A stretch of DNA of 64,000 nucleotides from Protula sp. h YS-2021 (taxonomy: Eukaryota; Annelida; Polychaeta; Sabellida; Serpulidae): positions 4,167,646 to 4,231,645 of the forward strand of contig OX457034.1 in NCBI GenBank assembly GCA_949752745.1. Direction: 5' to 3'. The notes under the pieces were generated by a model. The model did no database searches. It saw nothing but the letters and a program-made list of their open reading frames with translations, and was not told the origin of the DNA. Position 1 is the stretch's first letter; every line of letters begins with the position of its first letter. Below, piece by piece: positions 52,892-64,000 of this stretch. The translations under genes and the position numbers were made by a program.

Positions 52892-54260
52892 TAGACCGAT
52901 TTCGCCACCTAGTGACGACATCAACGCTTGGAAGCAGTCAGTTAGAATGTTAAACATATAATTTATCGTTAATACACTTTTATATGGAGAGTTTTCAATA
53001 TTGTGCGATTTATCGAGCTTCATTCCCATGGTTAGGCATAATCTGTTCACTAATTACTGCGTCCCTTTTGTTTTATGTCCACACTCGCTCAGCTGTGACA
53101 AACCTCGTAGTCACACAGTACCCCTTCGTTATCGCTGCTTTGATCCAATCTCCTTTTTTTGACCTTGACCATGACAAAGGTCAAGGAAACCGATGTACCT
53201 CTTATGTTTCGTTGTTTAGGTCCATAGGATCGAAAATGAGCTTAAAATCGTTCTATCTGTAACTGTTTTCGAGATAATAGTCAACTCCCGTTTTTGACCT
53301 TGACCGTGACCCAGAAATTCATATTTTGAATAATCCCGTAGAACATTCAACCCTTTAATTGAACACTCACTACTCCCTGCCCCCCCCCCCACACACACAC
53401 ACACTCACTGTAAACAGATTCCTGTTTCAAAAGCATTTTAAACTTTTTATAAAGTCAACGAATACCTACTTTTCGAGTGGCTCTTCCTTATCCTGCACAG
53501 AACTTTGTAAAACACAAGGACAAACAGCTTTTATAATCAGCTTTCGTAAATAAATAACTTGCAAAAGACTATGAAATTTAAGAAGCAACTTGTTCTCTTT
53601 GTAATCAAAAACGCAGTCGGCTGCTTTATGAAAAAAAAAACACTTAAGTACACTCCATCGATAAGCGCAGCGAAAATGAGTACCATGAAGGCAGCATTGC
53701 ATGCGCACAGTGAATGGAGCCTTTCTGTATCAGCCAGTTACAGCAACATTGCTTATTTATGCTTATCCTTATTTGGCACACATACCGCAAATAGCTACTG
53801 CGAGTACTACAGTATCTATTTACTTGCTGATCTTGTGATGGCAGTATTTTGGTTACGTATTTTAGGGGTGGGATGGGGCGTTTACAGGGCGTTTGGCAGT
53901 TAAAAGTTACTTTTAACCGTCAATTCGTATACAACTAAGCTTTCTGTATACTGTGCGCAAAAATCCCGCTTTAAAACCGACCAGGAACAAAAAACGTAGA
54001 AATGACGTCAGAATTACGCAATACGTAAAAAATAGTGCTATCACGGTGTTCTTTGTCAAAAAGTAGTCTCATGACGTATTTAGCTCCAAACCTCTAGATC
54101 CAGCGGTTTTGGAGATATTAAGCTATGAAATCTGCGTGACGTCACAAGACGCAGATGATGACGTCATAGGTCAATAAAAATTCATTTAGCACCACTTCGC
54201 ATAGTCGCATAGCTTCAGCCGTTTCGGAGGAGATGTCTGGAAACCGACGGGGACTTCGCG
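52892..54260 (+). repeat. Inverted structure, arm 1
   Basis: It starts ACTAGACCGATTTCGCCACC and ends near GAGGAGATGTCTGGAAACCG. It is nearly identical in opposite orientation to 57889-59187. It carries a GGTCAAGGTCAAA-family segment, a (C)n(AC)n tract and a frame (53559-53903) that also exists in arm 2. Compared with arm 2 it has about 110 extra bases (about 53560-53665) and lacks about 35 near 54200. A partial start of another copy follows at 54303-54500. Confidence 0.85.
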
Positions 54261-54302
54261 TGAAACAAATATAAAGAAGAAAAAAAAACAAAAAACTAAC
54301 AA

Positions 54303-54810
54303 AAAAAGGAAAAACTAGACCGATTTCGCCACCGAGTTACGAAATTAACGCTTGGAAGCAGTCAATTAGAATGCTAAGGATATAATTTATCGTTAATATA
54401 CTTTTGTATGGAGAGTTTTCAATATTGTGCGATTTATCGAGCTTCATTCCCATTGTTAGGCATAACCTGTAATTACTGCATTGTTTTGTATCCACACTCG
54501 CTCAGCTGTGACAATAACCATGCAAGTAACACCCCGTCAACAGGTCTTTGTTAAAAAGGACGGTCTTAAATACACATGTTCATCAAAACGGAATACCTAA
54601 GCCACGAAAACACTCCCCTTGTTTTCTTTATCAATCGTTGTGTCAGACCACCTCGAAAATGAGATCAACTCGCATATAGGCGAGTCCTGATCAAGTCCTG
54701 ATCTAGTTTCGTCACTATTTTTCACAGTATTTTTCCAGGTTGCATCAATAAGAACCTCCCAAATAAGTAGAAATTGGCCCACTTTTGGTCAGCCTTACTG
54801 GTTGTGTCTC
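54303..54810. repeat. Truncated third start of the arm element plus spacer
   Basis: AACTAGACCGATTTCGCCACC recurs at 54315 and follows arm 1 as far as about 54520. The remainder to 54810 is not recognised. Confidence 0.65.
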
Positions 54811-54812
54811 GG

Positions 54813-54937
<125 letters not shown>

Positions 54938-54939
54938 TA

Positions 54940-55660
54940 CTACGGAAATAGGACCATCAGTTAGACTTATCAGACGTCTAGCCTTAAGAGGTCTGATTTC
55001 CAGGATGGCCTTATTTGCAGGGTTCTTCAATAAGGAAGTAGTCTGGAACGGGACTACTCAGAAGCAGAGCTGTTGGGAGCTGGTCCCATTTGTTGGATGG
55101 TTTTATCAAGGATTCGGGTGTATACATACGAACACATGAAATAGGGTCACCAGCTCGACTGAACCAAAATGGTCCCATTTCTGGTTATGTTCTTATTCGG
55201 GAGGTTCTTGATCATGGAAGGAACGTGGAACAGGACTGTTAAAATCTAGCCCTATATGTTAGATGGTCCCATTTTCGAGACAGTCCAACTCCATGCTTGA
55301 TATATAATACTGGGGGATTCTATTCGGCACTCCGGACTGACCCGAAGTGGTTCAATTTACGGCCTTATTTGTAAGGTGGTCCCATTTCCTGGGCGGTCCA
55401 ATCAAGGGGTTCCAGTGTTAATTACGATGCACCAGAAATGCACCAGAAATAATACACCAGTTCGACTGACCAGAAGTGGTTCAATTTACGGTCTTATTCG
55501 TAAGGTATCCTATTTGCTCGGCGGTCCGATCCCGGGGTGTTCCAGTGTTCATTTTGATGCACCAGTCAAAGGTCCACCACTTGGACTGGCGAGAAATGGT
55601 TCAATTTCTGATCTCACTTGACAGGTGGTCCAATCTGCAACTTGTTCTAGCATTAATCCA
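54940..55660 (-). repeat. Diverged satellite, minus orientation
   Basis: Units of roughly 150 bp contain, on the minus strand, CATTTCTGGTGCAT, CACTGGAACCCC, GGACCGCCCAGGAAATGGGA and CAAATAAGGCCGTAAATTG. The copies are strongly diverged. Confidence 0.75.
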
Positions 55661-57560
55661 ATGATCGGACCATAGGGAGAATATGACCACGTCACATATA
55701 GGACCGCTTTTCGACAGTCCTCTTAAATGTTCCATCCAATCCCGCAAATAGAACCTACACTTTGGGGCAAATCCCAGTGCAGGTCATATTTCATGGCTTC
55801 TTGTGCATATAAGACAGGAATAAGACGATTTTGTACGGACCGCACAGCAAATTGGACCACCTTACAAATAAGGTCGTTAATTGAACCAGTTGGAGTTCAT
55901 CCAACTGGTGGTCCTATCTCTAGTACATCGAATTTAACACTTGAATCCTAGGATTCGACCGCCCAACAAATCGGACCACCTCGCAAATAAAATTGGTTAT
56001 TGGAAGAATCTGGCTTAATCCCAGGTTCCTTCCATTTTCAAGAAATCACTTCAAACACAAAAAAGACCACACCTGGAAATTGGAGCAACTCACAGATAGG
56101 ACTGGAAATTGGTCTAACTCGGTCACTACAACTGATGGTCCCATTTCTGGTGCACCAATAAATATACTGGAACCCCGGGATCGGACCGCTCAGAAAATGG
56201 GATCATTTCACAAATAAGACCCGAATTTGAAACACTCCGGGTAATTCTAACTGGTGGCCCTATTTCTGGTGCATAAATATATACACTGTAACCTCTGAAT
56301 CGGACCACCCCGCAAATGGAACCACCCCACAAATAAGACTAGAAATTTGACCAATTTGGGTCAGTCTGACTATTGGTCCTATTTCACGTGCATGAATATA
56401 TACACAGTGTTATTTCAGGTGTACGGAGATATACGATGGACCTTTTGGATCGTACCGCTCCGCATATAGGACCACCTCACAAATTGGACTGGGAATTACA
56501 CCAATTTGAGTCAGTCCGACTATTGATCCTATTTCAGTTGCATCAAGAATTACACTGAAAGCCGTCTGATCAAACCGTCCCGAAAATGAGACCACGTCAA
56601 AATTAAAACCTAAAATTGGACCAATTTGGGACAGTCCGACTTTAGATCCTATTTCTGTGCATAAAAATATACACACCGCAACCTCGGGATCAAGCCACAT
56701 CGGAAATCGGACCACCTCCCAAATAAGACAGGAAATTAAACCCTTGGGGTCAATCCGACTAGTGGTCCTATTTCTGGTGCATAAACAATTACACAGGAAC
56801 CTTGGGATCGGACCGCAACGCAGATGGACGACCTCACAAGAAAGACCGGAAATTGAACCAGTTCGGGTCAGTCCAAATGGTGGTCTTATTTCTGGTGCAT
56901 GAAAATATAGACTGGAACCCCGAGATCGGACAGCGCAGAATATGGGACCAGCTCACAAATAGGACTGGAAATGGGACCAATTCGGGTTAGTACGACTGGT
57001 GGTCCTATTTGTGGTGCATAATAAATTGCACTAGAGCCTCGTGATCGGAACGCCTATTAAAAAGGGCCACCTCACAAATAGAGCACTTTTAACGTTCCTG
57101 TTCCAGGTTTCTTCCATGTTCAAGAAATCATCTCCTCAGAACTAAGACCATATCCGAAATTTGAACCACTTTGTTTGAGTCCTACTGGCGGTCCTATTTC
57201 TGGTGCATAAACATATACACTGGGACCCTGTTATAGCACCATCCACAAAGGAACCACCTTACAAGTAAGACCACTTTAAACGGCCCTATTCCAGGTGCTT
57301 TCCATTTTCAAGAACTCACCTCTTCCGAAATAAGACCATACTGGCAAATGAACCACTTCGGGTCCGTCCAACTGATGCATAAATATATACACTGGAACCT
57401 CGAGATGGAACCACCTTGCAAATAGGACCACTTTAGTCCAGTCCCACTGGTCCTGTTTTCGAAGTTCTGGTGAACATCAGTACGGAATAACACTCAAGCC
57501 TGTTCCTCGAAAACATACCATCTGGTCTATATATGAATCCTGGGACTGGTGCGATTTTCA
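55661..57560 (+). repeat. Diverged satellite, plus orientation
   Basis: The same family in the opposite direction, about twelve units with GGTCCTATTTCTGGTGCAT, TATACACTGGAACC, CGGGATCGGACCGC, CTCACAAATAGGACTGGAAA and GGGTCAGTCCGACTGG. Orientation switches at about 55.65-55.7 kb. Confidence 0.8.
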
Positions 57561-57579
57561 GGTTGGTCTCATTCACTTA

Positions 57580-57888
57580 ATAATATTTTGAATAATCCAG
57601 TAGAATATTCAACCCTTTAACTGATCAGTAACTACTCCCTGCCCCCCCCCCCCACACACACACTCATTCCAAACAAATCCCCGTTTCATTAGCAAGCGAA
57701 AATCAGTACCATGCAGGCAGCATTGCATGCAAGAGGCCAGACAAAACAAGTACAGTGATGGCTTATTAACGCTTGGAACTTCGTTCCAAGAAGTTATTGT
57801 TTTTCCTCGAATTGTTGGGGTTAAAGTACCTCTTTTTTTCCTTTTTTTGTAAGTTTTTTTTTTTTTTTCTTCTTTGTTTTTTTTTTCA
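57580..57888. repeat. Junction with a partial element copy and one tail unit
   Basis: 57585-57725 is a diverged plus-strand copy of the (C)n(AC)n part of arm 1. 57767-57840 is one minus-oriented unit of the hairpin array found at 59.8-60.5 kb (CTTGGAACTTCGTTCCAAG). Arm 2 therefore seems to end with one tail unit. Confidence 0.7.
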
Positions 57889-59187
57889 CGCAAAGTCCCC
57901 GTCGGTTTTCAGACATCTCCTCCGAAACGGCTGAAGCTAGAAGAATGAAATTTGTCACACTTGAAGTCGACTATGCGAAGTGGTGCTAAATGAATTTTTT
58001 ATTGACCTATGACGTCATCATCTGCGTCTTGTGACGCCACGCAGATTTCATAGCTTAATATCTCCAAAACCGCTGGATCTAGAGGTTTGGAGCTAAATAC
58101 GTCACGAGACTACTTTTTGACAAAGAACACCGTGATAGCACCATTTTTTACGTATTGCGTAATTCTGACGTCATTTCTACGTTTTTTGTTCCTGGTCGGT
58201 TTTAAAGCGGGATTTTTGCGCACAGTATACAGAAAGCTTAGTTGTATACGAAATGACGGTTAAAAGTAATTTTTAACTGCCAAACGCCCTGTAAACGCCC
58301 CATCCCACCCCCAAAATACGTAACCAAAATACTGCCATCACAAGATCAGCAAGTAAACAGATACTGTAGTACTCGCAGTAGCTATTTGCGGTATGTGTGC
58401 CAAATAAGGATAAGCATAAATAAGCAATGTTGCTGTAACTGGCTGATACAGAAAGGCTCCCATCACTGTGCGCATGCAATGCTGCCTTCATGGTACTCAT
58501 TTTCGCTGCGCTTATCTATAGTTATTTATTTACGAAAGCTGATTATAAAAGCTGTTTGTCCTTGTGTTTTACAAAGTTCTGTGCAGGATAAGGAAGAGCC
58601 ACTCGAAAAGTAGGTATTCGTTGACTTTATAAAAAGTTTAAAATGCCATTGAAACAGGAATCTGTTTACAGTGAGTGTGTGTGTGGGGGGGGGGGCAGGG
58701 AGTAGTGAGTGTTCAATTAAAGGGTTGAATGTTCTACGGGATTATTCAAAATATGAATTTCTGGGTCACGGTCAAGGTCAAAAACGGGAGTTGACTATTA
58801 TCTCGAAAACGGTTACAGATAGAACGATTTTAAGCTCATTTTCGATCCTTTGGACCTAAACAACGAAACATAAGAGGTACATCGGTTTCCTTGACCTTTG
58901 TCATGGTCAAGGTAAAAAAAAAGGAGATTGGATCAAAGCAGCGATAACGAAGGGGGTACTGTGTGACTTCGAGGTTTGTCACAGCTGAGCGAGTGTGGAC
59001 ATAAAACAAAAGGGACGCAGTAATTAGTAACAGGTTATGCCTAACCATGGGAATGAAGCTCGATAAATCGCACAATATTGAAAACTCTCAATACAAAAGT
59101 GTATTAACGATAAATTATACGTTTAACATTCTAACTAACTGCTTCCAAGCGTTAATTTCGTCACTAGGTGGCGAAATCGGTCTAGTT
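57889..59187 (-). repeat. Inverted structure, arm 2
   Basis: Reverse complement of arm 1 with few differences. It ends at 59187 with the complement of ACTAGACCGATTTCG. The frame at 58273-58500 (-) matches the frame in arm 1 at almost all positions. There is no domain similarity, so the conservation reflects recent copying. Confidence 0.85.
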
Positions 59188-59790
59188 TATGCTTATCCTT
59201 ATTTGGCACACATACAGCAAATAGCTTGTGTGAGGATACTAGTATCTGTTTACTTGCTGACCTTGTGATGGCAGTATTTTGTTTGCGTATTTTGAGGGTG
59301 GGGTGGGGCGTTTTACGGGGCATCTGGTAGTTTAAAGTTATTTTTAACTGTCAATTCGTATACAACTAAGCTTTCTGTATACTGTGCGTAAAATTCCCGC
59401 TTTAAAACCGACCAGGAACAGAAAACGTAGAAATGACGTCAGAATTACGCTATACGTAAAAAATAGTGCTATCACGGTGGTCTTTTGTGAAAAAGTACTC
59501 TCATGACATATTTAGCTCCAAACCTCTAGATCCAGCGGTTTTGAAAATATTAAGCTATTAAATCGGCATGACGCCACAAGACGCAGATGATGACGTCATA
59601 GGTCAATAACAAATTCATTTAGCACCACTTCGCATAGTCGACTTCAAGTGTGCCAAATTTCATTCTTCTAGCTTCAGCCGTTTCGGAGGAGATGTCTGGA
59701 AATCGACGCGGACTTTTGCGTGAAAAAAAAATGAAGAAAAAAAACAAAAAAAAAAAAACAAAACAAAAAACTAACAAAAAAAAAAGGAAG
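59188..59790 (+). repeat. Third element copy (body only), head to head with arm 2
   Basis: It matches arm 1 from about 53750 to 54290 in plus orientation, starting exactly where arm 2 ends. It is more diverged than the two arms. It leads directly into the hairpin array, showing that body plus tail array is one element type. Confidence 0.75.
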
Positions 59791-59794
59791 AAAA

Positions 59795-60530
59795 AGAGGT
59801 ACTTTTAACACCGACAATTCGAGGAAAAGCAATAACTTCTTGGAACGAAGTTCCAAGCGTTAAAAAGAGGTACTTTAACCCCCACAATTCGAGGAAAAAC
59901 AATAACTTCTTGGAACGAAGTTCCAAGCGTTAACTAACAAAAAAAGGAAAAAAAGAGGTACTTTAACCCCCACAATTCGAGGAAAAACAATAACTTCTTG
60001 GAACGAAGTTCCAAGCGTTAACTAACAAAAAAAGGGAAAAAAAGAGGTACTTTAACCCCACAATTCGAGGAAAAACAATAACTTCTTGAAACGAAGTTCC
60101 AAGCGTTAAAAAGAGGTACTTTAACCCCCACAATTCGAGGAAAAACAATAACTTCTTGGAACGAAGTTCCAAGCGTTAACTAACAAAAAAAGGAAAAAAA
60201 GAGGTACTTTAACCCCCACAATTCGAGGAAAAACAATAACTTCTTGGAACGAAGTTCCAAGCGTTAACTAACAAAAAAAGGGGAAAAAAGAGGTACTTTA
60301 ACCCCAATATTCGAGGAAAAACAATAACTTCTTGGAACGAAGTTCCAAGCGTTAACTAACAAAAAAAGGAAAAAAAGAGGTACTTTAACCCCCACAATTC
60401 GAGGAAAAACAATAACTTCTTGGAACGAAGTTCCAAGCGTTAACTAACAAAAAAAGGGGAAAAAAAGGTACTTTAACCCCAATATTCGAGGAAAAACAAT
60501 AACTTCTTGAAACGAAGTTCCAAGCGTTAA
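59795..60530 (+). repeat. 68-88-bp array with a perfect hairpin in every unit
   Basis: Nine units contain AGGTACTTTAACCCCCACAA, TTCGAGGAAAAACAATAACT and CTTGGAACGAAGTTCCAAG. The last is a perfect 8-bp stem with loop GAA. Unit length differs by the presence or absence of CTAACAAAAAAAGGAAAAAA. The poly(T) at 60551-60573 follows. Confidence 0.9.
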
Positions 60531-60574
60531 ATAGCTTTACCGAAATAGCTTTTTTTTTTTTTTTTTTTTTTTTT

Positions 60575-61220
60575 GGTTTTTTTGCTTACCTTAACTAACA
60601 CCTCCAGCTATCGGATGTGACCCTAACCATTTTAGCAAACGTTACGGTAAAGGTTTGTGCCTGGCGATCCGATTTTCGGCTATCGAGATATCTTACCATT
60701 GACGTCCGGGAGTATTTGACAGAATCCTTCAGACCTCCCAAGCAGCGGCTGAGAAATGTGACATATACGATTTTAACGTAATGACGTCATACACCGCACT
60801 CGTTCGTTGTACTCGCAAAAAACACTTGATAGAATCGACCTCTCCTTTTCGTTCTCGAGATATCTTGTACACAACATTTTGTTCACAACAGACACACAGG
60901 CACATACTCAGAACGTACAAACACTATACATCTCCCCTTGGTCAGCCAGACATAATAATCTATGTCTCCGGAAGGGAGAGCACTTTGATTGTTTGCTATT
61001 CTTCCGATTGCAAAGTAATCGTAAAACCTCGCTGAGAGTACCACCAATGGGATTGCCCAAAAGTGCTCCTTAATCTGTCGAAGTGAGCCATTTTGAAGGT
61101 TCTTGTGCTATATTATCTAATTGTCTATTGTCATTTTTTGAGGTGGTTTAATTTAAGATGGGTCTGATGGTGAGTTCTTCTGCATCAAAATTTCGTCACT
61201 CAGTGAAGAACACGTGTGAT
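60575..61220. other. No gene recognised
   Basis: Unremarkable sequence. Frames at 60781-61073 are not recognised. Confidence 0.5.
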
Positions 61221-61231
61221 GATGTGTGAAA

Positions 61232-61237
61232 TATTTA
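61232..61237 (-). terminator. Candidate poly(A) signal for the distal dynein last exon
   Basis: AATAAA on the minus strand about 950 nt after the stop at 62186. The region in between shows no other feature and would be 3' UTR if this signal is used. It is a weak call. Confidence 0.35.
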
Positions 61238-62185
61238 TTATAAAATGTACAGCATTAACAAAATAACACAGAATGCCATGAATAAGAAGTGTTCTTCTAA
61301 TGATTAATACACCAACAGTGATCATTATATTTAAGGTATTGTAGAAAAAATACCAAAAAGTCCCATCCAAAGCCCAATAAAATTAACTGAGCGCATCAAA
61401 AATAGTTTATATCTTGCTTTAATTAGTTGTTCACACTGGGCAATTACGCATTTAACACTTACACCACACTTTGATTCAATGAGACACACACAGACTAACA
61501 GTTCACTTGCTATTTACAAAAATCACACAAATCTTAAGAAAACAGAAAGATAAAAAAAATGCATAGCAAATTGATTGTCTATTATACACAGATCACAGCT
61601 ATAAAGGCCTGCTTAAACATATGGACGGAATATGCTGAGGTTCGTAGATGCAGCAAAACTGCGGCTCTATTCATATAAAAACCAACAAACAAACAACCAA
61701 TAAAACTTAAATAAACACAATATACCTACACTGTACACGATCCTATAGCACAAATGTGTATTTTACCACTGCTGCACATTCCATATTAAAAATAGCACAC
61801 ATATTCAGCCAAAATATAAAATTCAACAAAAGTGATTTTATCACATAATACTGTAATAACAATTGTTTGTTCGCTTCGTCCACAGTTCCTACAGATGTTC
61901 TTTCAAAACCGATGATATATCTTTATATAGTCTTAAGAATAAAATAGGAACGCATTTCTAGACCATTTACACGTCTTTCAAATGAGAATAAACTTGTAAA
62001 TCCCCTTCACTTTTAAAAGTTCTTCGTGAAGACCAATATTCGTGAATGCTTACGCTGGCACGCATACTGTCATATTGCTGTGGTCATCGCTTTTCTTATT
62101 TTCTCAGCCTCTTGATATCAAACTCACTAAATTTTACTGTAAAAATGCCAATCTGTCATCTTGATTCTCCAGTCTTTGCTACTAT

Positions 62186-62340
62186 TTAATTGTCCAAGGA
62201 CATAAGCAGAGCTGTTCCGCGTTTACACCAATGATCTGCAGTCTTTTCGCCACACTTTAAATCAACACTGACGATAAATGAAGCTCTCCCTGAGCCGCCA
62301 GCGCGATTCGGATAATAGTAGCACGGGCATATGTAAATAC
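62186..62340 (-). CDS. Axonemal dynein heavy chain, distal alternative last exon
   Basis: Acceptor TTGTTGACAG, then 155 bp ending TAA. It encodes IYICPCYYYPNRAGGSGRAS, a VDLKCG strand and DHWCKRGTALLMSLDN. This matches the extreme C-terminus of axonemal dynein heavy chains: a Cys-Pro-x-Tyr strand, then the (D/E)HW-x-(K/R)RG/A-TALL end. Length and splice phase are identical to the exon at 63083-63237. The upstream exons lie beyond the window. Subtype is not assigned. Confidence 0.82.
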
Positions 62341-62890
62341 CTGTCAACAACACAAACAAGTTAATTAAAACAAGTCATTATAAGTGCCCTTAACAGACAA
62401 TTTGTGTGCATTTTGTTAAACAACAACCAAAAAAAAAAAAAGTTTAACACTGAATACAGGTTCAAAGGGTTAGTATCAAATATTTACCCAACATACAACG
62501 AAACAACAGAAGTATATTATATTGTATTATATAGCAAATTGTTCTCCGGCATCTTATTATATGAAAGTGGTTGTTAAGAACAAGTTATATAATATATAAT
62601 CCCAAATATTCTAATCTGTTTTAAAAGAAAAAGTAATGATAGATAATGCAACAAATGGTGCAATATACAGACGTGCAAGGTTTAAAACTACACAACATAA
62701 ATAATTTAAATCATGGAAATTTTGGCATAAAAATGTCGACAGCCACCATTGTAAATATGAATATTTACAAGATCAGGTTAAAATTTAAAATGGTTAACCC
62801 ATTTTAAAATAAAAGGCTAGAAAGGAAATATCCGAAACAGCAGTAATGTCACCGGAAATAGAAATGAGAAGCAGCCAATCAACCGTGGTA
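62341..62890 (-). other. Interval between the two dynein last exons
   Basis: AT-rich sequence serving as intron for the distal form. No repeat or other exon was recognised. Confidence 0.55.
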
Positions 62891-62894
62891 CAGC

Positions 62895-62900
62895 TTTATT
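62895..62900 (-). terminator. Poly(A) signal of the proximal dynein last exon
   Basis: AATAAA on the minus strand about 183 nt after the stop at 63083, so the proximal exon has its own plausible transcript end. Confidence 0.6.
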
Positions 62901-63082
62901 AATTTCGCTTCCCGCTTAAGTAATTATTAGTACGTGTAATGTTTTGTTGTGATACAAGAATTAACTTTTATCATGCAGTGCGTAGAACGGTATCAGCAGG
63001 TGCCAAATTCAGTAGGGAAAACTGCAGATTATAGGTGGCTAGAGGCAGAGGTGTGCCCATGCGATATTACACTGTTTATTTT

Positions 63083-63237
63083 CTATATGTCCAAGCTTAG
63101 CAGAGCGGCAGTGGCTCTACGCATCCAGTGCTCGGGAGGTTTGCCGCCAGTCTTCAGGTCTAGTGCAATAACGAAGGAATCCCGACCCAGTGAACCGGAC
63201 CGGGTTGGGTAATAGTACAAGGGGCATGCGTAAAATC
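63083..63237 (-). CDS. Axonemal dynein heavy chain, proximal alternative last exon
   Basis: Acceptor CTTTTTTACAG, then 155 bp ending TAG. It encodes FYACPLYYYPTRSGSLGRDS, a FVIALDLKTGGK strand and EHWMRRATAALLSLDI. It is the C-terminal end of a dynein heavy chain motor (the C-terminal domain packs on the AAA ring). It is about 27 of 50 residues identical to the distal exon. Both begin with two bases completing the same codon, so either can follow the same upstream exon. Confidence 0.85.
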
Positions 63238-64000
63238 CTGTAAAAAAGATGCCCGCATCATACAATCTATTTCTTGCTTCAAAAGATTTCTTGTTTCAAC
63301 AGATTTTCTTGTGTTATGTGTGCTTGCCGCGCAGCGGTGATTGAGCTGTGTGTTAATTGCAATTACACATGTACGTTTAGCGAAGTATTAATTGTAATTA
63401 CAGGCAAACATAACTATTTTTAGCAACAACACGGCTAAATAACACAGACATCCTCGTGGTGCATATAAGAAACATTGTGTCCAGTGCAGCTAATTCCCAC
63501 CACCTCGGCACTGAAAACTCCAGATCAATCCACACGTATATTTCTATAATGCCCCCTTTTAATTCACTTAGAAGAAAAATGCAAAAATCTCAAATTCAGA
63601 ATAAAAACAAATAACAATATTTTGACTGCTCTAAGCATTCCCTAGACGTAGAACCTGCTATCACTACACAAACCGTCTGTCACAAACAACACACACTTCT
63701 ATTAATATCAGTAAATAAAACTAGCTGAAATCTAATAGCATAGCTACAACATAAAACAACATCAGATTGTTAATGACCTGGGTTCATTTAACTACTCTTA
63801 AAGAAATAAACCTACGCTCTCTAACGTCACACAAACACTCGGCTGTCGCTTCAACTTTCATCTTTTTCACATTCCCTTAACGCAATCTTTTTACTAAACA
63901 GACGTGTGACATAATATTCAAACATTTCGTTTAAACATTGTTTAACAAACGCAACAAAGCATGGTGGGGTGGGGTAGAGAGTGGGAGTGGGGTAGGGGTG
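63238..64000 (-). other. Dynein intron, no exon seen
   Basis: AT-rich sequence upstream of the proximal last exon. The window ends in GGTGGGGTGGGGTAGAGAGT and more G-runs, probably the start of another G-rich repeat. Confidence 0.55.

Noticed and set aside
53559..53903. 114-codon frame repeated in arm 2 (58273-58500, -) as a possible conserved gene
   Set aside because: The frame is shared only because the arms are nearly identical copies. The initiation region differs by a 110-bp indel and no domain is recognised.

Overview
The window is eukaryotic nuclear DNA from an animal. Coding sequence is sparse and split by GT-AG introns, most of the DNA is AT-rich, and it is crowded with minisatellites and small transposons. 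Short repeat tails (a GTTAAAC-type end followed by tetranucleotide runs), hairpin-led dispersed repeats with GTCTGTCC-like runs, and pogo, hAT, LINE and Polinton remnants suit a marine invertebrate, most likely a mollusc or another lophotrochozoan. That assignment is inference, because no taxon-specific gene is present.

Layout. 1-15 kb is intergenic repeat terrain: a CGACGTCG-rich satellite, a tRNA-derived SINE head, several tandem repeats, a decayed Polinton/Maverick capsid region at about 9.1-10.7 kb and a LINE endonuclease fragment at about 12 kb. 15071-15910 (+) is an apparently intact DHHC palmitoyltransferase of the ZDHHC24 type. 16-29.5 kb holds dispersed repeats and four large minisatellites (24-25, 91, about 30 and 39 bp units) with no convincing gene. 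29.8-45.9 kb (-) is a BTB-BACK-kelch (KLHL) gene. Ten exons join in phase and give about 581 residues; only the N-terminal start is missing. 46-52 kb carries transposon remnants, including a hAT element with a perfect 8-bp target duplication nested in a larger inverted-repeat element. 52.9-60.5 kb is a cluster of inverted element copies arranged almost as a palindrome around two opposed satellite arrays, ending in an array whose every unit holds a perfect hairpin. 62.2-63.2 kb (-) holds two alternative last exons of an axonemal dynein heavy chain whose body lies beyond the right edge.

Most striking points. (1) Eight of the nine internal KLHL introns are occupied by their own minisatellite. 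At four places the array contains sequence from the exon edge itself: exon B end plus donor, an internal piece of exon C, exon D end plus donor, and exon E acceptor plus start. This lines up runs of decoy splice sites. (2) The dynein gene has two last exons of identical length (155 bp) and splice phase, about 54% identical in protein, the upstream one with its own AATAAA signal. (3) A giant inverted structure lies at 52.9-59.2 kb. (4) A 16-bp core, TTTTACACACCACAAT, recurs about 13 times over 13 kb.

Limits: all similarity calls were made by eye, without a database search. Array copy numbers are approximate. The first KLHL exon, promoters and transcription starts were not found.
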